Source: Comamonadaceae bacterium 2PF
GTDB taxonomy: Bacteria; Pseudomonadota; Gammaproteobacteria; Burkholderiales; Burkholderiaceae_C
Assembly (NCBI GenBank): GCA_005502875.1
Contig: SCMV01000021.1
Span: forward strand, 1-63,789
Direction: 5' to 3'
DNA: 63,789 bases
Shown in pieces: positions 36,212-45,120 of this stretch. The notes beneath the pieces are model-generated. The model did not search any database, was not told the origin of the DNA, and was given only the letters and a program-made list of their open reading frames with translations. Each line of letters starts with the position of its first letter. The stretch's first letter is position 1. The position numbers were made by a program, and so were the translations under genes.

Positions 36212-39200
36212 CGGCCTGTTCCTCCATCAATTCGGGTGCCAGGTCGGCCTGGATGGCATCGAGGTCAAAGGCCTCCAGCCAGGACTGCAGTTGCCGCCAG
36301 CGGGCAGCGTGTTCGGGCGATTCGGTGCGCCAGCCAGCCAGGGACTCGGCCAGGGCCTGGGCGTGGCCACGGCGGGCCAGGCGGTGCAGTTCCCACGCGG
36401 CGTCAGGAGGCAGCGGGGCGACCGGGGGTTTGGCGGCCTCGATCGGCACAGGGCACGGCTCGTTGGACATGCCCAAAGACACCAGGCCTGGTTCGCTGAC
36501 TGGCACCTCGGCCAGCGCGTCGGTCGGGGTCGTGCGCGCTGGTGATGCCTCGGTCTGCCAATGCAGCCCCAACTGCTCGCCCAGCGTGTCGAGCAGCTCG
36601 GACTCCATCACCGGCTTGGCCACGAAGGCCTGGGCCTGCGCTGCAGCGAGGTTCTCGGGTCGGTTTTCGAACACGTTGGCCGAGACCATGATCACGGGCA
36701 CGTCGGTGCAGCCGGCCTGGCGCAGGGCACGTGCCGTCTGCCAGCCGTCCATGTCGTCCATGCTGATGTCCAGCAGCACGGCATCGGGCGGGGCCTCGCG
36801 CACGCTCTCCAGGCATTCGTGGCCGCTGGCGGCTTCGCGCACCACGAAGCCCAGGGGCATCAGCATGCCGGCCAGCATCTGACGCTGGATGGGTTGGTCG
36901 TCGACCACCAGCAGCGTGCGGCGCGGGCCGCTGTAGCCAATGACGGGCCGGTAGTCGCGGGCGATGAGATCGCTGTGAACATGGTGGGCGCCGTTGGCGT
37001 CGTGGGCGTGCCCGCTGACCTGCCAGGCTTGGGCGCCTCGGGTTGACGACAACGCCTCGGGCGCCGGCACCGGCTCGGAGATCTCCCGCAGGTACAGGCG
37101 AACGGAAAAGGTGCTGCCCTGCCCCATGGTGCTTTGCACGCTGAGCTCGCCGCCCATCAGCTCGGTGAGCAGGTGGGTGATGGTCAGGCCCAGGCCGGTG
37201 CCGGGCTCGCTGCTGCGCCGCCCGCCGCTGCCGCGCTCGAAGGGCAGGAAGATGCGCTCCATGTCCTGCGGCGCGATGCCGATGCCGGTGTCTTCAACCT
37301 CGAAGCGCAGCACCTCGCGGCGGGCGTCGAGCCGCAGCGTGATCTGCCCGCGTTCGGTGAAGCGCACGGCGTTGCTGGTCAGGTTGATGAGGATCTGCCG
37401 CAAGCGCCGGGCGTCGGCGTGCACCCAGGCGGGCACTCGGCCGCGCGTCTCCAACCGAAAGCCCAGGCCCTTGGCCTCGGCCTGCGGCTTGACCATGCCG
37501 ACCACGTCTTCCAGGAACTCGATCAGGGGCACCGGCGATGGGTCGAGCCGCAGGCGGCCGGCTTCGATGCGGGCCAGGTCGAGCAAGCCATCGATGAGGC
37601 CGCTGAGGTGCTCACCGCTGCGCTGGATGGTGGTCAGCGGGCCGCGGCGCGCACCCACTGGAGGCTCGTCCTTGAGCAGGATCTGCACGTAGCCCATGAT
37701 GCTGTTGAGCGGCGTGCGCAGCTCGTGCGTCATGCCGGCCACGTAGCGGGTCTTGGCCTGGTTGGCGGCCTCGGCCAGCTCCTTGGCTTGCTGCAGCGCG
37801 GCGTCGGTGCGGCGGTGGGCGTCGATTTCCTGCTGCAGCAACTGGTTCTGTCGGTTGGAGTCGTCCTGCGCCATGCGCCGGCTCTCGGAGGCCAGCACCA
37901 CCCACCAGGCGCACACGGCCGCAGCCAGCAGCAGCAAGGCATAGACCTTCACGAAGGGGCTCTCGAGCGCACCCGGCGGCAAGGTGTGGTCGGCCAGCAG
38001 CTCGGGCCGCACCACGCCCTCCTGGTAGTACACAACGCCCAGCACAAAGGCCAGCAAAGCCGCCAGCGACAGGAAGACCACCAGGTAATGCCCGACGCGG
38101 AAGTTGATGCGCCGAGACATGTAGGCTGGCAGCACCGAGCTGAGCACGTCGGAGACCTGCTCGGCCGCGCGCGAACGCGTCTTGCACCGATCGTGGCAGC
38201 GCGACTCCAGCGTGCAACACAGCGAGCAGATGGGCGCGTCATAGGCCGGGCAGGTGGCCATGTCTTCGGACTCGAAGGCGTTCTCGCACACGCTGCAGTG
38301 CACCAGCTGGCCAGGTCGCCAGGGCGTCTGCGGCTGCCTGGCCAGGTAGTAGCGCCCCTTGGTCCACCAGGCGATGGAGGGGGCTGCCACCAAGGCCAAT
38401 GCCAGCGCGATGAAGGGCGCCCACGGCACCAGGCTCGCCCCCAGCAACCCCGCGTGCGCAGGCACCGCCACGCCCGCCCCCAACAGCGTGGCCCCCAACC
38501 CAACGGGGTTGAGGTCGTGCAGGTAGGCCCGCTTGAACTCGACCCCTTTGGGTGACCAGCCCAGCGGCTTGTTGATGACCAGGTCGGCCACCAGCGCCCC
38601 GACCCAGGCGATCGCCACGTTGCTGTAGAGCCCCAGCACCCGCTCCAGCGCCCCGAACACGCCCAGCGTCATCAGCAGCACGGCGATCATCACGTTGAAG
38701 ACCAGCCACACCACGCGCCCCGGGTGGCTGTGCGTGAGCCGCGCAAAAAAGTTCGACCACGCCAGCGAGCCCGCGTAGGCATTGGTCACGTTGATCTTGA
38801 CCTGCGAGACGATGACAAAGAGCACCGTCACCCACAACGCCACCGTCGGCGAGCCAAACACCTCGCTGAAGCCGGCCAGGTACATCTGCGTGGGCTCGAT
38901 GGCGTGCTCCACCGGCACCTCGCGCTGCAAGGCCAGGTAGGCCAGGAAGGCGCCGGCCAGCATCTTGAGCATGCCCGGCACGATCCAGCCCGGCCCTGCC
39001 ACCAGCACCGCCGTCCACCAGCGCACGCGGTTTTCTTTCGTCTTCTCGGGCAGGAAGCGCAGGAAGTCCACCTGCTCGCCCACCTGCACGATCAGCGAGA
39101 ACGCGACCGTGGCCGCCATGCCGAAAGCCAGCCAGTGGAACTCGCTGTCACCCGTGGCGCGGCCAGCGAGCTGCGTGAACTCGACATAGGCCTCGGGCTT

Positions 39201-39791
39201 GTGCCAGGCCACCGCGATGAAGGGCAGCACCCACAGGCCCAACCACAGCGGCTGCGTCCAGGTCTGCAGGCGCGAGATCAACGTGATGCCGTGCGTGACC
39301 AGCGGGATGATGACCAGCGACGAGATCACGTAGCAGACCGGCAGCGACCAGCCGAACAGCATCTCCAAAGCCAGCGCCATGATGGCTGCTTCGAGCGCGA
39401 AGAAGATGAAGGTGAAGCTCGCGTAGATCAGCGACGTCAGCGTCGAGCCCAGGTAGCCGAAGCCGGCGCCACGGGTGAGCAGGTCCATGTCCACGCCGTA
39501 CTTGGCGGCGTAGTAGCTGATCGGCAGGCCGGTGAGGAAGGTGATGATGCCCACCACCAGGATGGCCCACAGCGCCGTGCTGAAGCCGTGGTTGAGCGCG
39601 ATGGCCCCGCCGATGGCTTCCAGCGCCAGGAAGGACACCGCGCCGAAAGCGGTGTTGGCCACCCGCATCTCGCTCCACTTGCGGAAGGTGCGGGGGGTGT
39701 AGCGCAGGGCGTAGTCCTCCAGGGTCTCGTTGGCGACCCAGGAGTTGTAGTCACGGCGAATGCGAAAAATCTTCTGCCGGGCAACGGACAC
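36195..39791 (-). CDS. NCS1 permease-like/histidine kinase/receiver fusion
   Basis: Protein of about 1198 residues. Residues ~1-480 are a 12-helix transporter-like domain of the NCS1 (purine/hydantoin/allantoin) type, opening RQKIFRIRRDYNSWVANET and including GVDMDLLTRGAGFGYLGS. A Cys-rich cluster follows (~495-535: CSVC, CPAYDAPICSLCC, CHDRC), a likely zinc site, then two more helices, HisKA (GMTHELRTPLNSIMGY, His ~688), HATPase_c (NLTSNAVRF, GTGLGLTI) and a receiver (LLVVDDQPIQRQ, Asp in VLLDISMDD ~1005), with a tail of ~150 residues. GTG 39791 has GGAG at 7 bases; the longer frame starts only at TTG 39860. Divergent from urtA, so it probably senses a nitrogen compound and controls uptake. 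Confidence 0.88.
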   Translation of the reverse strand: MSVARQKIFRIRRDYNSWVANETLEDYALRYTPRTFRKWSEMRVANTAFGAVSFLALEAIGGAIALNHGFSTALWAILVVGIITFLTGLPISYYAAKYGVDMDLLTRGAGFGYLGSTLTSLIYASFTFIFFALEAAIMALALEMLFGWSLPVCYVISSLVIIPLVTHGITLISRLQTWTQPLWLGLWVLPFIAVAWHKPEAYVEFTQLAGRATGDSEFHWLAFGMAATVAFSLIVQVGEQVDFLRFLPEKTKENRVRWWTAVLVAGPGWIVPGMLKMLAGAFLAYLALQREVPVEHAIEPTQMYLAGFSEVFGSPTVALWVTVLFVIVSQVKINVTNAYAGSLAWSNFFARLTHSHPGRVVWLVFNVMIAVLLMTLGVFGALERVLGLYSNVAIAWVGALVADLVINKPLGWSPKGVEFKRAYLHDLNPVGLGATLLGAGVAVPAHAGLLGASLVPWAPFIALALALVAAPSIAWWTKGRYYLARQPQTPWRPGQLVHCSVCENAFESEDMATCPAYDAPICSLCCTLESRCHDRCKTRSRAAEQVSDVLSSVLPAYMSRRINFRVGHYLVVFLSLAALLAFVLGVVYYQEGVVRPELLADHTLPPGALESPFVKVYALLLLAAAVCAWWVVLASESRRMAQDDSNRQNQLLQQEIDAHRRTDAALQQAKELAEAANQAKTRYVAGMTHELRTPLNSIMGYVQILLKDEPPVGARRGPLTTIQRSGEHLSGLIDGLLDLARIEAGRLRLDPSPVPLIEFLEDVVGMVKPQAEAKGLGFRLETRGRVPAWVHADARRLRQILINLTSNAVRFTERGQITLRLDARREVLRFEVEDTGIGIAPQDMERIFLPFERGSGGRRSSEPGTGLGLTITHLLTELMGGELSVQSTMGQGSTFSVRLYLREISEPVPAPEALSSTRGAQAWQVSGHAHDANGAHHVHSDLIARDYRPVIGYSGPRRTLLVVDDQPIQRQMLAGMLMPLGFVVREAASGHECLESVREAPPDAVLLDISMDDMDGWQTARALRQAGCTDVPVIMVSANVFENRPENLAAAQAQAFVAKPVMESELLDTLGEQLGLHWQTEASPARTTPTDALAEVPVSEPGLVSLGMSNEPCPVPIEAAKPPVAPLPPDAAWELHRLARRGHAQALAESLAGWRTESPEHAARWRQLQSWLEAFDLDAIQADLAPELMEEQADEPRR

Positions 39792-39864
39792 GAACAGGCT
39801 CCAGCTGAAACACCAGCACCCTGGGTGTGCAAGAAGCAGTCCAACCGTGGCCCTGCGCAACGAC

Positions 39865-39880
39865 TACGTTAATTGACGTA
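39865..39880. promoter_or_regulatory. Candidate operator, 7-2-7 inverted heptamers
   Basis: TACGTTA-AT-TGACGTA: inverted heptamers TACGT(T/C)A with a 2-base spacer, the geometry used by NarL/FixJ-type regulators. It lies 131 bases before urtA and 74 bases before the divergent permease-kinase gene. The neighbouring LuxR-type regulator is the natural candidate to bind it. The rest of the 219-base gap shows no clear sigma-70 or sigma-54 promoter to my eye. Confidence 0.5.
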
Positions 39881-40010
39881 TTCATGGAAACCCTGGCCCT
39901 GCCTAAGGTGTGACCCAAGGCCGCGCCGGGCTCGCTGTTTGAAATGGCATGCACCGGGATGCGGCATCCGAGTCCCGTTGGCAACCCATTTTTGTGCAAG
40001 GAGCCTTTCC

Positions 40011-41300
40011 ATGTCGAACCGCGAAGATGACCTGTCCCACAACCGCAGCAGCCGCCGCCGCCTGCTGCAAGGCATGGGCGCCCTGCCCCTGGCCGGCATG
40101 GCCGGTGCGGGCGGGCTGGGCATGCTGGCCACCTCGGCCAACGCCCAGTCCTTCCCGACCGCCAAGGTCAACACCACCAAGCTGGCCGTGACCGACACCG
40201 AGGTCATCGTCGGTCAGCTGCACTCGGCCACGGGCACCATGGCCATCTCCGAGACCGGCTCCATCCAGGCCGAGCAACTCGCCATCGACCAGATCAACGC
40301 CATGGGCGGCATCCTGGGTCGCAAGATCAAGGTCATCAAGGAAGACGGCGCCTCCGACTGGCCGACGTTTGCCGAGAAGTCCAAGAAGCTGCTGGTCAAC
40401 GACAAGGTCGCCGCCGTTTTTGGCTGCTGGACGTCTGCGTCGCGCAAGGCCGTGCTGCCGATCTTCGAGAAAGAAAACGGCCTGCTGTACTACCCGACCT
40501 TCTACGAGGGCCTGGAGCAGTCCAAGAACGTGATCTACACCGGCCAGGAAGCCACGCAGCAGATCATCTACGGCCTGGACTGGGGCGCCAAGGAGAAGAA
40601 GGCCAAAACCTTCTTCCTGGTCGGCTCCGACTACATCTGGCCGCGCACCTCCATGAAGATCGCGCGCAAGCACATCGAGTCGGTGGGCAAGCTGGGCAAG
40701 GTGGTCGGTGAAGAGTACTACCCGCTGGGCCACACCAACTTCAACTCCCTGATCAACAAGATCAAGGTCGCCAAGCCCGACTGCATCTTCGCCGCCGTGG
40801 TGGGTGGCTCGAACGTGGCCTTCTACAAGCAGCTCAAAGCCGCCGGCATCACCGGTGCCAAGCAGTTCCTGCTGACCCTGTCGGTGACCGAGGACGAAAT
40901 GCTGGGCGTCGGTGGCGAGAACTTCGCCGGCTTCTACAGCTCGATGAAGTACTTCCAGTCGCTGACCAACGACAACAACAAGAAGTTCGTCGAAGCCTTC
41001 AAGAAAGCCTACGGTCCGAAGTCGGTGATCGGCGACGTGACGCAGGCCGGCTACCTGGGCCCCTGGTTGTGGAAGGCCGCCGTCGAGAAGGCCGGCAGCT
41101 TCGACGTCGACAAGGTCGTGGCCGCATCGCCTGGCATCGAGCTCAAGACCGCACCGGAAGGCTACGTCAAGGTTCACCAGAACCACCACCTGTGGAGCAA
41201 GTCGCGCATCGCCCAGGGCCTGCCCGACGGCACCTTCAAGGTGGTTGCCGAGTCGCCCGAGCTGATCGAGCCGAATCCCTTCCCCAAGGGATATCAGTGA
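40011..41300 (+). CDS. urtA: Urea/short-chain amide ABC transporter substrate-binding protein
   Basis: Periplasmic binding protein of 429 residues. The N-terminus has a Tat-type signal: SSRRRLLQGMG, a hydrophobic stretch and cleavage after ANA. The mature part matches the UrtA/FmdD family (EVIVGQLHSATGTMAISETG, VKIKEDGASDWPTFAEK-type start, GCWTSASRKAVLPIFE, YPTFYEGLEQSKNVIYTG). AAGGAG lies 7 bases before ATG 40011. First gene of urtABCDE-fmdAB; followed by an attenuator-like hairpin. Urea or formamide/acetamide are the likely ligands, given fmdA. Confidence 0.93.
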   Translation: MSNREDDLSHNRSSRRRLLQGMGALPLAGMAGAGGLGMLATSANAQSFPTAKVNTTKLAVTDTEVIVGQLHSATGTMAISETGSIQAEQLAIDQINAMGGILGRKIKVIKEDGASDWPTFAEKSKKLLVNDKVAAVFGCWTSASRKAVLPIFEKENGLLYYPTFYEGLEQSKNVIYTGQEATQQIIYGLDWGAKEKKAKTFFLVGSDYIWPRTSMKIARKHIESVGKLGKVVGEEYYPLGHTNFNSLINKIKVAKPDCIFAAVVGGSNVAFYKQLKAAGITGAKQFLLTLSVTEDEMLGVGGENFAGFYSSMKYFQSLTNDNNKKFVEAFKKAYGPKSVIGDVTQAGYLGPWLWKAAVEKAGSFDVDKVVAASPGIELKTAPEGYVKVHQNHHLWSKSRIAQGLPDGTFKVVAESPELIEPNPFPKGYQ

Positions 41301-41342
41301 CCGAGTGAGCGCGCGGGTGGTGCGGTTTGAAACCACCTGCTT

Positions 41343-41388
41343 CCTGCTGCGGCCCGCGCCAGCGCTGGGCGGGCCGCGCAGGTTTTTT
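41343..41388 (+). terminator. Attenuator-like hairpin with T6 between urtA and urtB
   Basis: A 14-bp GC stem (CCTGC-t-GCGGCCCGC with GCGGGCCGCGCAGG, one bulged T) around an 11-base loop is followed at once by TTTTTT (41383-41388). It sits in the 110-base gap after the binding-protein gene. Partial termination here would give more UrtA than membrane and ATPase subunits, a common design in ABC operons. Confidence 0.75.
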
Positions 41389-41410
41389 GGCGGATGCGAG
41401 GGTGAACAAC

Positions 41411-42331
41411 ATGGACATGACACTCAACGACATGCTCAACATCGGGCTCATGCAAGGCTTCGCCGGGCTGAGCCTGTTTTCCGTGCTGCTGCTGATGGGC
41501 CTCGGCCTGGCGGTGATCTTCGGCCAGATGGGGGTCATCAACATGGCCCACGGTGAGTTCATGACCATCGGGGCCTACACCGTCTACCTGGGCTCGACAC
41601 TGACCGAGACCTTCGCGCCCGGCTTGGTGCAGATGTACTTCCCTGTGGCCATCGTCGCGGCCTTCCTGTTCGCCTTCGCGGCGGGCTGGCTCACCGAGTG
41701 GGCCCTGATCAGACACCTTTACAAGCGACCGCTCGACACCCTGCTGGCCACCTGGGGCTTGAGCCTGGGTCTGCAGCAGGTCTTTCGCTCCACCTTCGGC
41801 CCCAAGGAAGTCAGCCCGACGCTGCCCGACTGGCTGATGGGTTCGTGGGCCCCCGCTGAGGGCCTCGACATCCCCATCAACGGCCTGTTCGTGATGGGCC
41901 TGACCGCGCTGGTCACCGCCTTGCTGCTGCTGGCTTTGTACAAGGCCCGCTGGGGCCTGCGCGTGCGTGCCACGGTCAGCAACCGCGTGATGGCCAACGC
42001 CATCGGCATCAACACCAAGAAGACCGACCGCCTGACGTTTGCCATCGGCTGCGGCATCGCCGGTGTGGCGGGTGCGGCCTTCACCACCATCGGCTCCACG
42101 GGCCCGACCAGCGGCTCGCTCTACATCGTCGACAGCTTCCTGGTGGTCACCTTCGGTGGCGCGGGCAGCCTGCTGGGCACCGTCGCATCGGCCTTCGGCA
42201 TCGCACAGACGCAGTCGATCTCCGAGTTCTTCATGAGCGGCTCGAACGCCAAGGTGCTCACGCTGATGGCCGTCATCACCATCTTGATGCTGCGCCCGCA
42301 AGGCCTGTTCGCCTCCAAGGTCCGCCGTTGA
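41411..42331 (+). CDS. urtB: Urea/amide ABC transporter permease UrtB
   Basis: LivH-type permease of 306 residues with about eight membrane helices. GLGLAVIFGQMGVINMAHGEFMTIGAY is the conserved first block (key residues GQMGVINMAHGE), and RVRATVSNRVMANAIGIN the cytoplasmic ATPase-contacting loop. The frame extends upstream through the hairpin; ATG 41411 with GAGGG upstream is the family start. Partner of UrtC. Confidence 0.93.
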   Translation: MDMTLNDMLNIGLMQGFAGLSLFSVLLLMGLGLAVIFGQMGVINMAHGEFMTIGAYTVYLGSTLTETFAPGLVQMYFPVAIVAAFLFAFAAGWLTEWALIRHLYKRPLDTLLATWGLSLGLQQVFRSTFGPKEVSPTLPDWLMGSWAPAEGLDIPINGLFVMGLTALVTALLLLALYKARWGLRVRATVSNRVMANAIGINTKKTDRLTFAIGCGIAGVAGAAFTTIGSTGPTSGSLYIVDSFLVVTFGGAGSLLGTVASAFGIAQTQSISEFFMSGSNAKVLTLMAVITILMLRPQGLFASKVRR

Positions 42332-42362
42332 AGTTGGACACGAGATCCAAAGGAGCACTCAC

Positions 42363-43568
42363 ATGAACGTTATGCAAGACTGGCTGGCCAAACAAAAGCT
42401 CGGCAGCTTCCTGCTGCTGGCCCTGGTGCTGCTGGTGGCCTTCCCGCTGACCCTGGAGCCCTTCCGCCTCAACCTGGTGGGCAAGTACCTGACCTACGCC
42501 TTCGTGGCCATCGGTCTGGTCATGCTGTGGGGCCACGCCGGCATCCTCAGCCTGGGCCAGGGCTGCTTCTTCGGCCTGGGCGGCTACATGATGGCCATGT
42601 TCCTCAAGCTGGAGGCCTCCGACCCCGAGAGCACCAAAATCCAGTCCACGCCGGGCATCCCCGACTTCATGGACTGGAACCAGCTCACCGAGTTGCCCTG
42701 GTGGTGGCAGCCCTTCGACAACCTGGGCTTTGCCCTGGCGGCCGTGGTGATCGTGCCCATGCTGCTGGCCTTCAGCATCAGCTTCGCCATGTTCAAGCGG
42801 CGCGTGGGTGGCGTGTACTTCGCCATCATCACGCAGGCCGTGGCCCTGGTGCTGACGGTGTTGATCATCGGCCAGCAGGGCTACACCGGCGGCGTCAATG
42901 GCATCACCGACCTCAAGACGATGCTGGGCTGGGACATCCGCACCGACCAGGCCAAGCTGATCCTGTACTACGTGTGTGCAGGCCTGCTGCTGGCCTCGGT
43001 GCTGCTGTGCCGCTGGGTGCAGTCGTCCAAGCTGGGCACGCTGCTGCTGGCCATGCGCGACAAGGAAGACCGCGTGCGCTTCTCGGGCTACGACGTCGCC
43101 ATGTTCAAGGTGTTCGCCTTCTGCCTGGCGGCGGGTCTGTCGGCCATCGGTGGCGCGATGTTCACGCTGCAGGTGGGCTTCATGTCGCCGTCCTTCGTCG
43201 GCATCGTGCCGTCCATCGAGATGGTGATCTTCGCCGCGGTCGGTGGCCGCATGAGCCTGGTGGGCGCCATCTACGGCGCGCTCATCGTCAACTTCGGCAA
43301 GACCTACTTCTCCGAATCGGCGCCTGACCTGTGGCTGTTCCTGATGGCCGCGCTGTTCATCGGCGTGACCATGGCCTTCCCCGACGGCCTGGCCGGCCTG
43401 TGGGAGCAAAAGATCAAGCCCTGGTGGGCCAAGCGCCAGGCCGATCGCAAGGCGCAGGCCGAGCGCATCAAGACCGCGCAAGCCATCTACCCCGAGGTCC
43501 CCCCCAACGGCAAGCCACCTGCTGGCGGCGGCGGCATGCCTCCCGGCATGAGCGGCCAACAGGCCTGA
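42363..43568 (+). CDS. urtC: Urea/amide ABC transporter permease UrtC
   Basis: LivM-type permease of 401 residues with 8-10 membrane helices, including MLWGHAGILSLGQGCFFGLG and the large loop MRDKEDRVRFSGYDVAMFKV. The C-terminal ~50 residues are Lys/Ala/Pro/Gly-rich (GGGGMPPGMSGQQA) and cytoplasmic. AAAGGAG precedes ATG. Lies 31 bases after urtB and 38 bases before urtD. Confidence 0.93.
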   Translation: MNVMQDWLAKQKLGSFLLLALVLLVAFPLTLEPFRLNLVGKYLTYAFVAIGLVMLWGHAGILSLGQGCFFGLGGYMMAMFLKLEASDPESTKIQSTPGIPDFMDWNQLTELPWWWQPFDNLGFALAAVVIVPMLLAFSISFAMFKRRVGGVYFAIITQAVALVLTVLIIGQQGYTGGVNGITDLKTMLGWDIRTDQAKLILYYVCAGLLLASVLLCRWVQSSKLGTLLLAMRDKEDRVRFSGYDVAMFKVFAFCLAAGLSAIGGAMFTLQVGFMSPSFVGIVPSIEMVIFAAVGGRMSLVGAIYGALIVNFGKTYFSESAPDLWLFLMAALFIGVTMAFPDGLAGLWEQKIKPWWAKRQADRKAQAERIKTAQAIYPEVPPNGKPPAGGGGMPPGMSGQQA

Positions 43569-43606
43569 CCCCCGCACACAACGCATCGACAACCGGAGTC
43601 CACACC

Positions 43607-44350
43607 ATGGCACCCAAAGAGTTCGTGCTCTACATCGAAGGCCTGACCGTGTCCTTCGACGGCTTCAAGGCCATCGACAGCCTCAACCTCTACGTCGACA
43701 AGAACGAGCTGCGCGTGATCATCGGCCCCAACGGTGCCGGCAAGACCACCCTGCTCGACCTCATCTGCGGCAAGACCAAGGCATCCACGGGCAGCATCCA
43801 GTTCAAAGACCAGGAGCTGACCAAGAAGTCCGAGCACGCCATCGTGCGCTCGGGCGTGGGTCGCAAGTTCCAGACGCCCTCCATCTACGAGAACCTCAGC
43901 GTCTTCCAGAACCTGGAGGTGTCCTTCCCGCAGGGCCGATCGGTGCTGGGCGCGCTGGCCTTCAAGTGCACCAACGAGGTCAAGGCGCGCGTGCAGGTGG
44001 TGGCCGAAGAAATCGGTCTGGCCGACAAGCTCGAGATGGAAGCCGGCCTGCTCAGCCACGGCCAGAAGCAATGGCTCGAGATCGGCATGTTGCTGATGCA
44101 GGAGCCCGAGCTGCTGATGCTCGACGAGCCGATCGCCGGCATGAGCGCCAAAGAGCGCGAGCTCACCGCCGAGTTGCTCAAGCGCATCTGCAAGGGCCGC
44201 TCGATGATCGTCATCGAGCACGACATGGACTTCGTCAAGCAGATCGCCTCCAAGGTCACCGTCATGCACCAGGGAAAGATCCTGGCCGAAGGGACCATGG
44301 ACCAGGTCCAGAGCGACCCCAAGGTCATCGACGTTTACCTCGGTCACTGA
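43607..44350 (+). CDS. urtD: Urea/amide ABC transporter ATPase UrtD
   Basis: LivG-type ATPase of 247 residues: Walker A GPNGAGKTT, Q-loop region GRKFQTPSIYENLSV, signature LSHGQKQWLEIGM, Walker B ELLMLDEPIAGMS and switch His in VIEHDMDF. The signature uses LSHGQ, the common form in UrtD. The frame extends upstream inside urtC, but ATG 43607 with GGAG upstream is the family start. Works as a heterodimer with UrtE. Confidence 0.94.
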   Translation: MAPKEFVLYIEGLTVSFDGFKAIDSLNLYVDKNELRVIIGPNGAGKTTLLDLICGKTKASTGSIQFKDQELTKKSEHAIVRSGVGRKFQTPSIYENLSVFQNLEVSFPQGRSVLGALAFKCTNEVKARVQVVAEEIGLADKLEMEAGLLSHGQKQWLEIGMLLMQEPELLMLDEPIAGMSAKERELTAELLKRICKGRSMIVIEHDMDFVKQIASKVTVMHQGKILAEGTMDQVQSDPKVIDVYLGH

Positions 44351-44362
44351 AAGGACCTCACC

Positions 44363-45052
44363 ATGCTGCAAGTCAAGGACCTTCACGTCGCCTACGGCCA
44401 GAGCGAGGCGCTGCATGGCATCTCGTTCGAAGGCAACAAGAACGAGACGATTGCCATCATGGGCCGCAACGGCATGGGCAAGACCACGCTGTTCAAGAGC
44501 CTGATGGGCGTGCTGCCCACCAAATCCGGTGAAATCACCGTGGCCGGCAACAACGTCACCAAGGACGAGAGCTTCCAGCGCGTGCGTAAGGGCATCGCCT
44601 ACGTGCCCCAGGGCCGCATGATCTTCCCCACCCTCACGGTGGAAGAGAACATCCAGACCGGTCTGGAAAACGCCAAGCACAAGCGCATCCCCGAAGAGAT
44701 CTACAGCCTGTTCCCCGTGCTGTTCGAGATGAAGCACCGCAAGGGCGGCAACCTCTCGGGCGGCCAGCAACAACAGCTCGCCATCGCGCGCGCTTTGGTC
44801 ACCAACCCCAAGGTGCTGCTGCTCGACGAACCCACCGAAGGCATCCAGCCTTCGATCATCAAAGACATCGCCAAGGCGCTCAACGAGATCCGCAAGCTGC
44901 GCGAAATCACCATCGTGGTCAGCGAGCAGGTGCTGAGCTTCGCGATGGACGTGGCCGACCGCCTCTTCGTGATCGAAGGCGGCCGCCTGGTGCACGAAAC
45001 CACCCGCGCCGACACCGATGCCGAGCGCATCAAAGCCTACCTGTCGGTCTGA
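44363..45052 (+). CDS. urtE: Urea/amide ABC transporter ATPase UrtE
   Basis: LivF-type ATPase of 229 residues: Walker A GRNGMGKTT, YVPQGRMIFPTLTV, signature NLSGGQQQQLAIARAL, Walker B VLLLDEPTEGIQ, switch position VVSEQVLSF (Gln/Glu-Gln instead of His, as usual in UrtE). 12 bases after urtD. Confidence 0.95.
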   Translation: MLQVKDLHVAYGQSEALHGISFEGNKNETIAIMGRNGMGKTTLFKSLMGVLPTKSGEITVAGNNVTKDESFQRVRKGIAYVPQGRMIFPTLTVEENIQTGLENAKHKRIPEEIYSLFPVLFEMKHRKGGNLSGGQQQQLAIARALVTNPKVLLLDEPTEGIQPSIIKDIAKALNEIRKLREITIVVSEQVLSFAMDVADRLFVIEGGRLVHETTRADTDAERIKAYLSV

Positions 45053-45120
45053 GTGCGCCGACCGCACCGCCCCAACGCCTCACTCGTTTGCTGACACCCG
45101 TTCGTACCAAGGAGCCAACC

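Noticed and set aside
39792..39860. Extended N-terminus of the permease-kinase from TTG 39860
   Set aside because: TTG start with no ribosome-binding site; GTG 39791 has GGAG at 7 bases and fits the NCS1-like N-terminus.
39881..40010. Sigma-54 promoter before urtA
   Set aside because: TGGCA-like elements occur, but no TGC is found at the required -24/-12 spacing.
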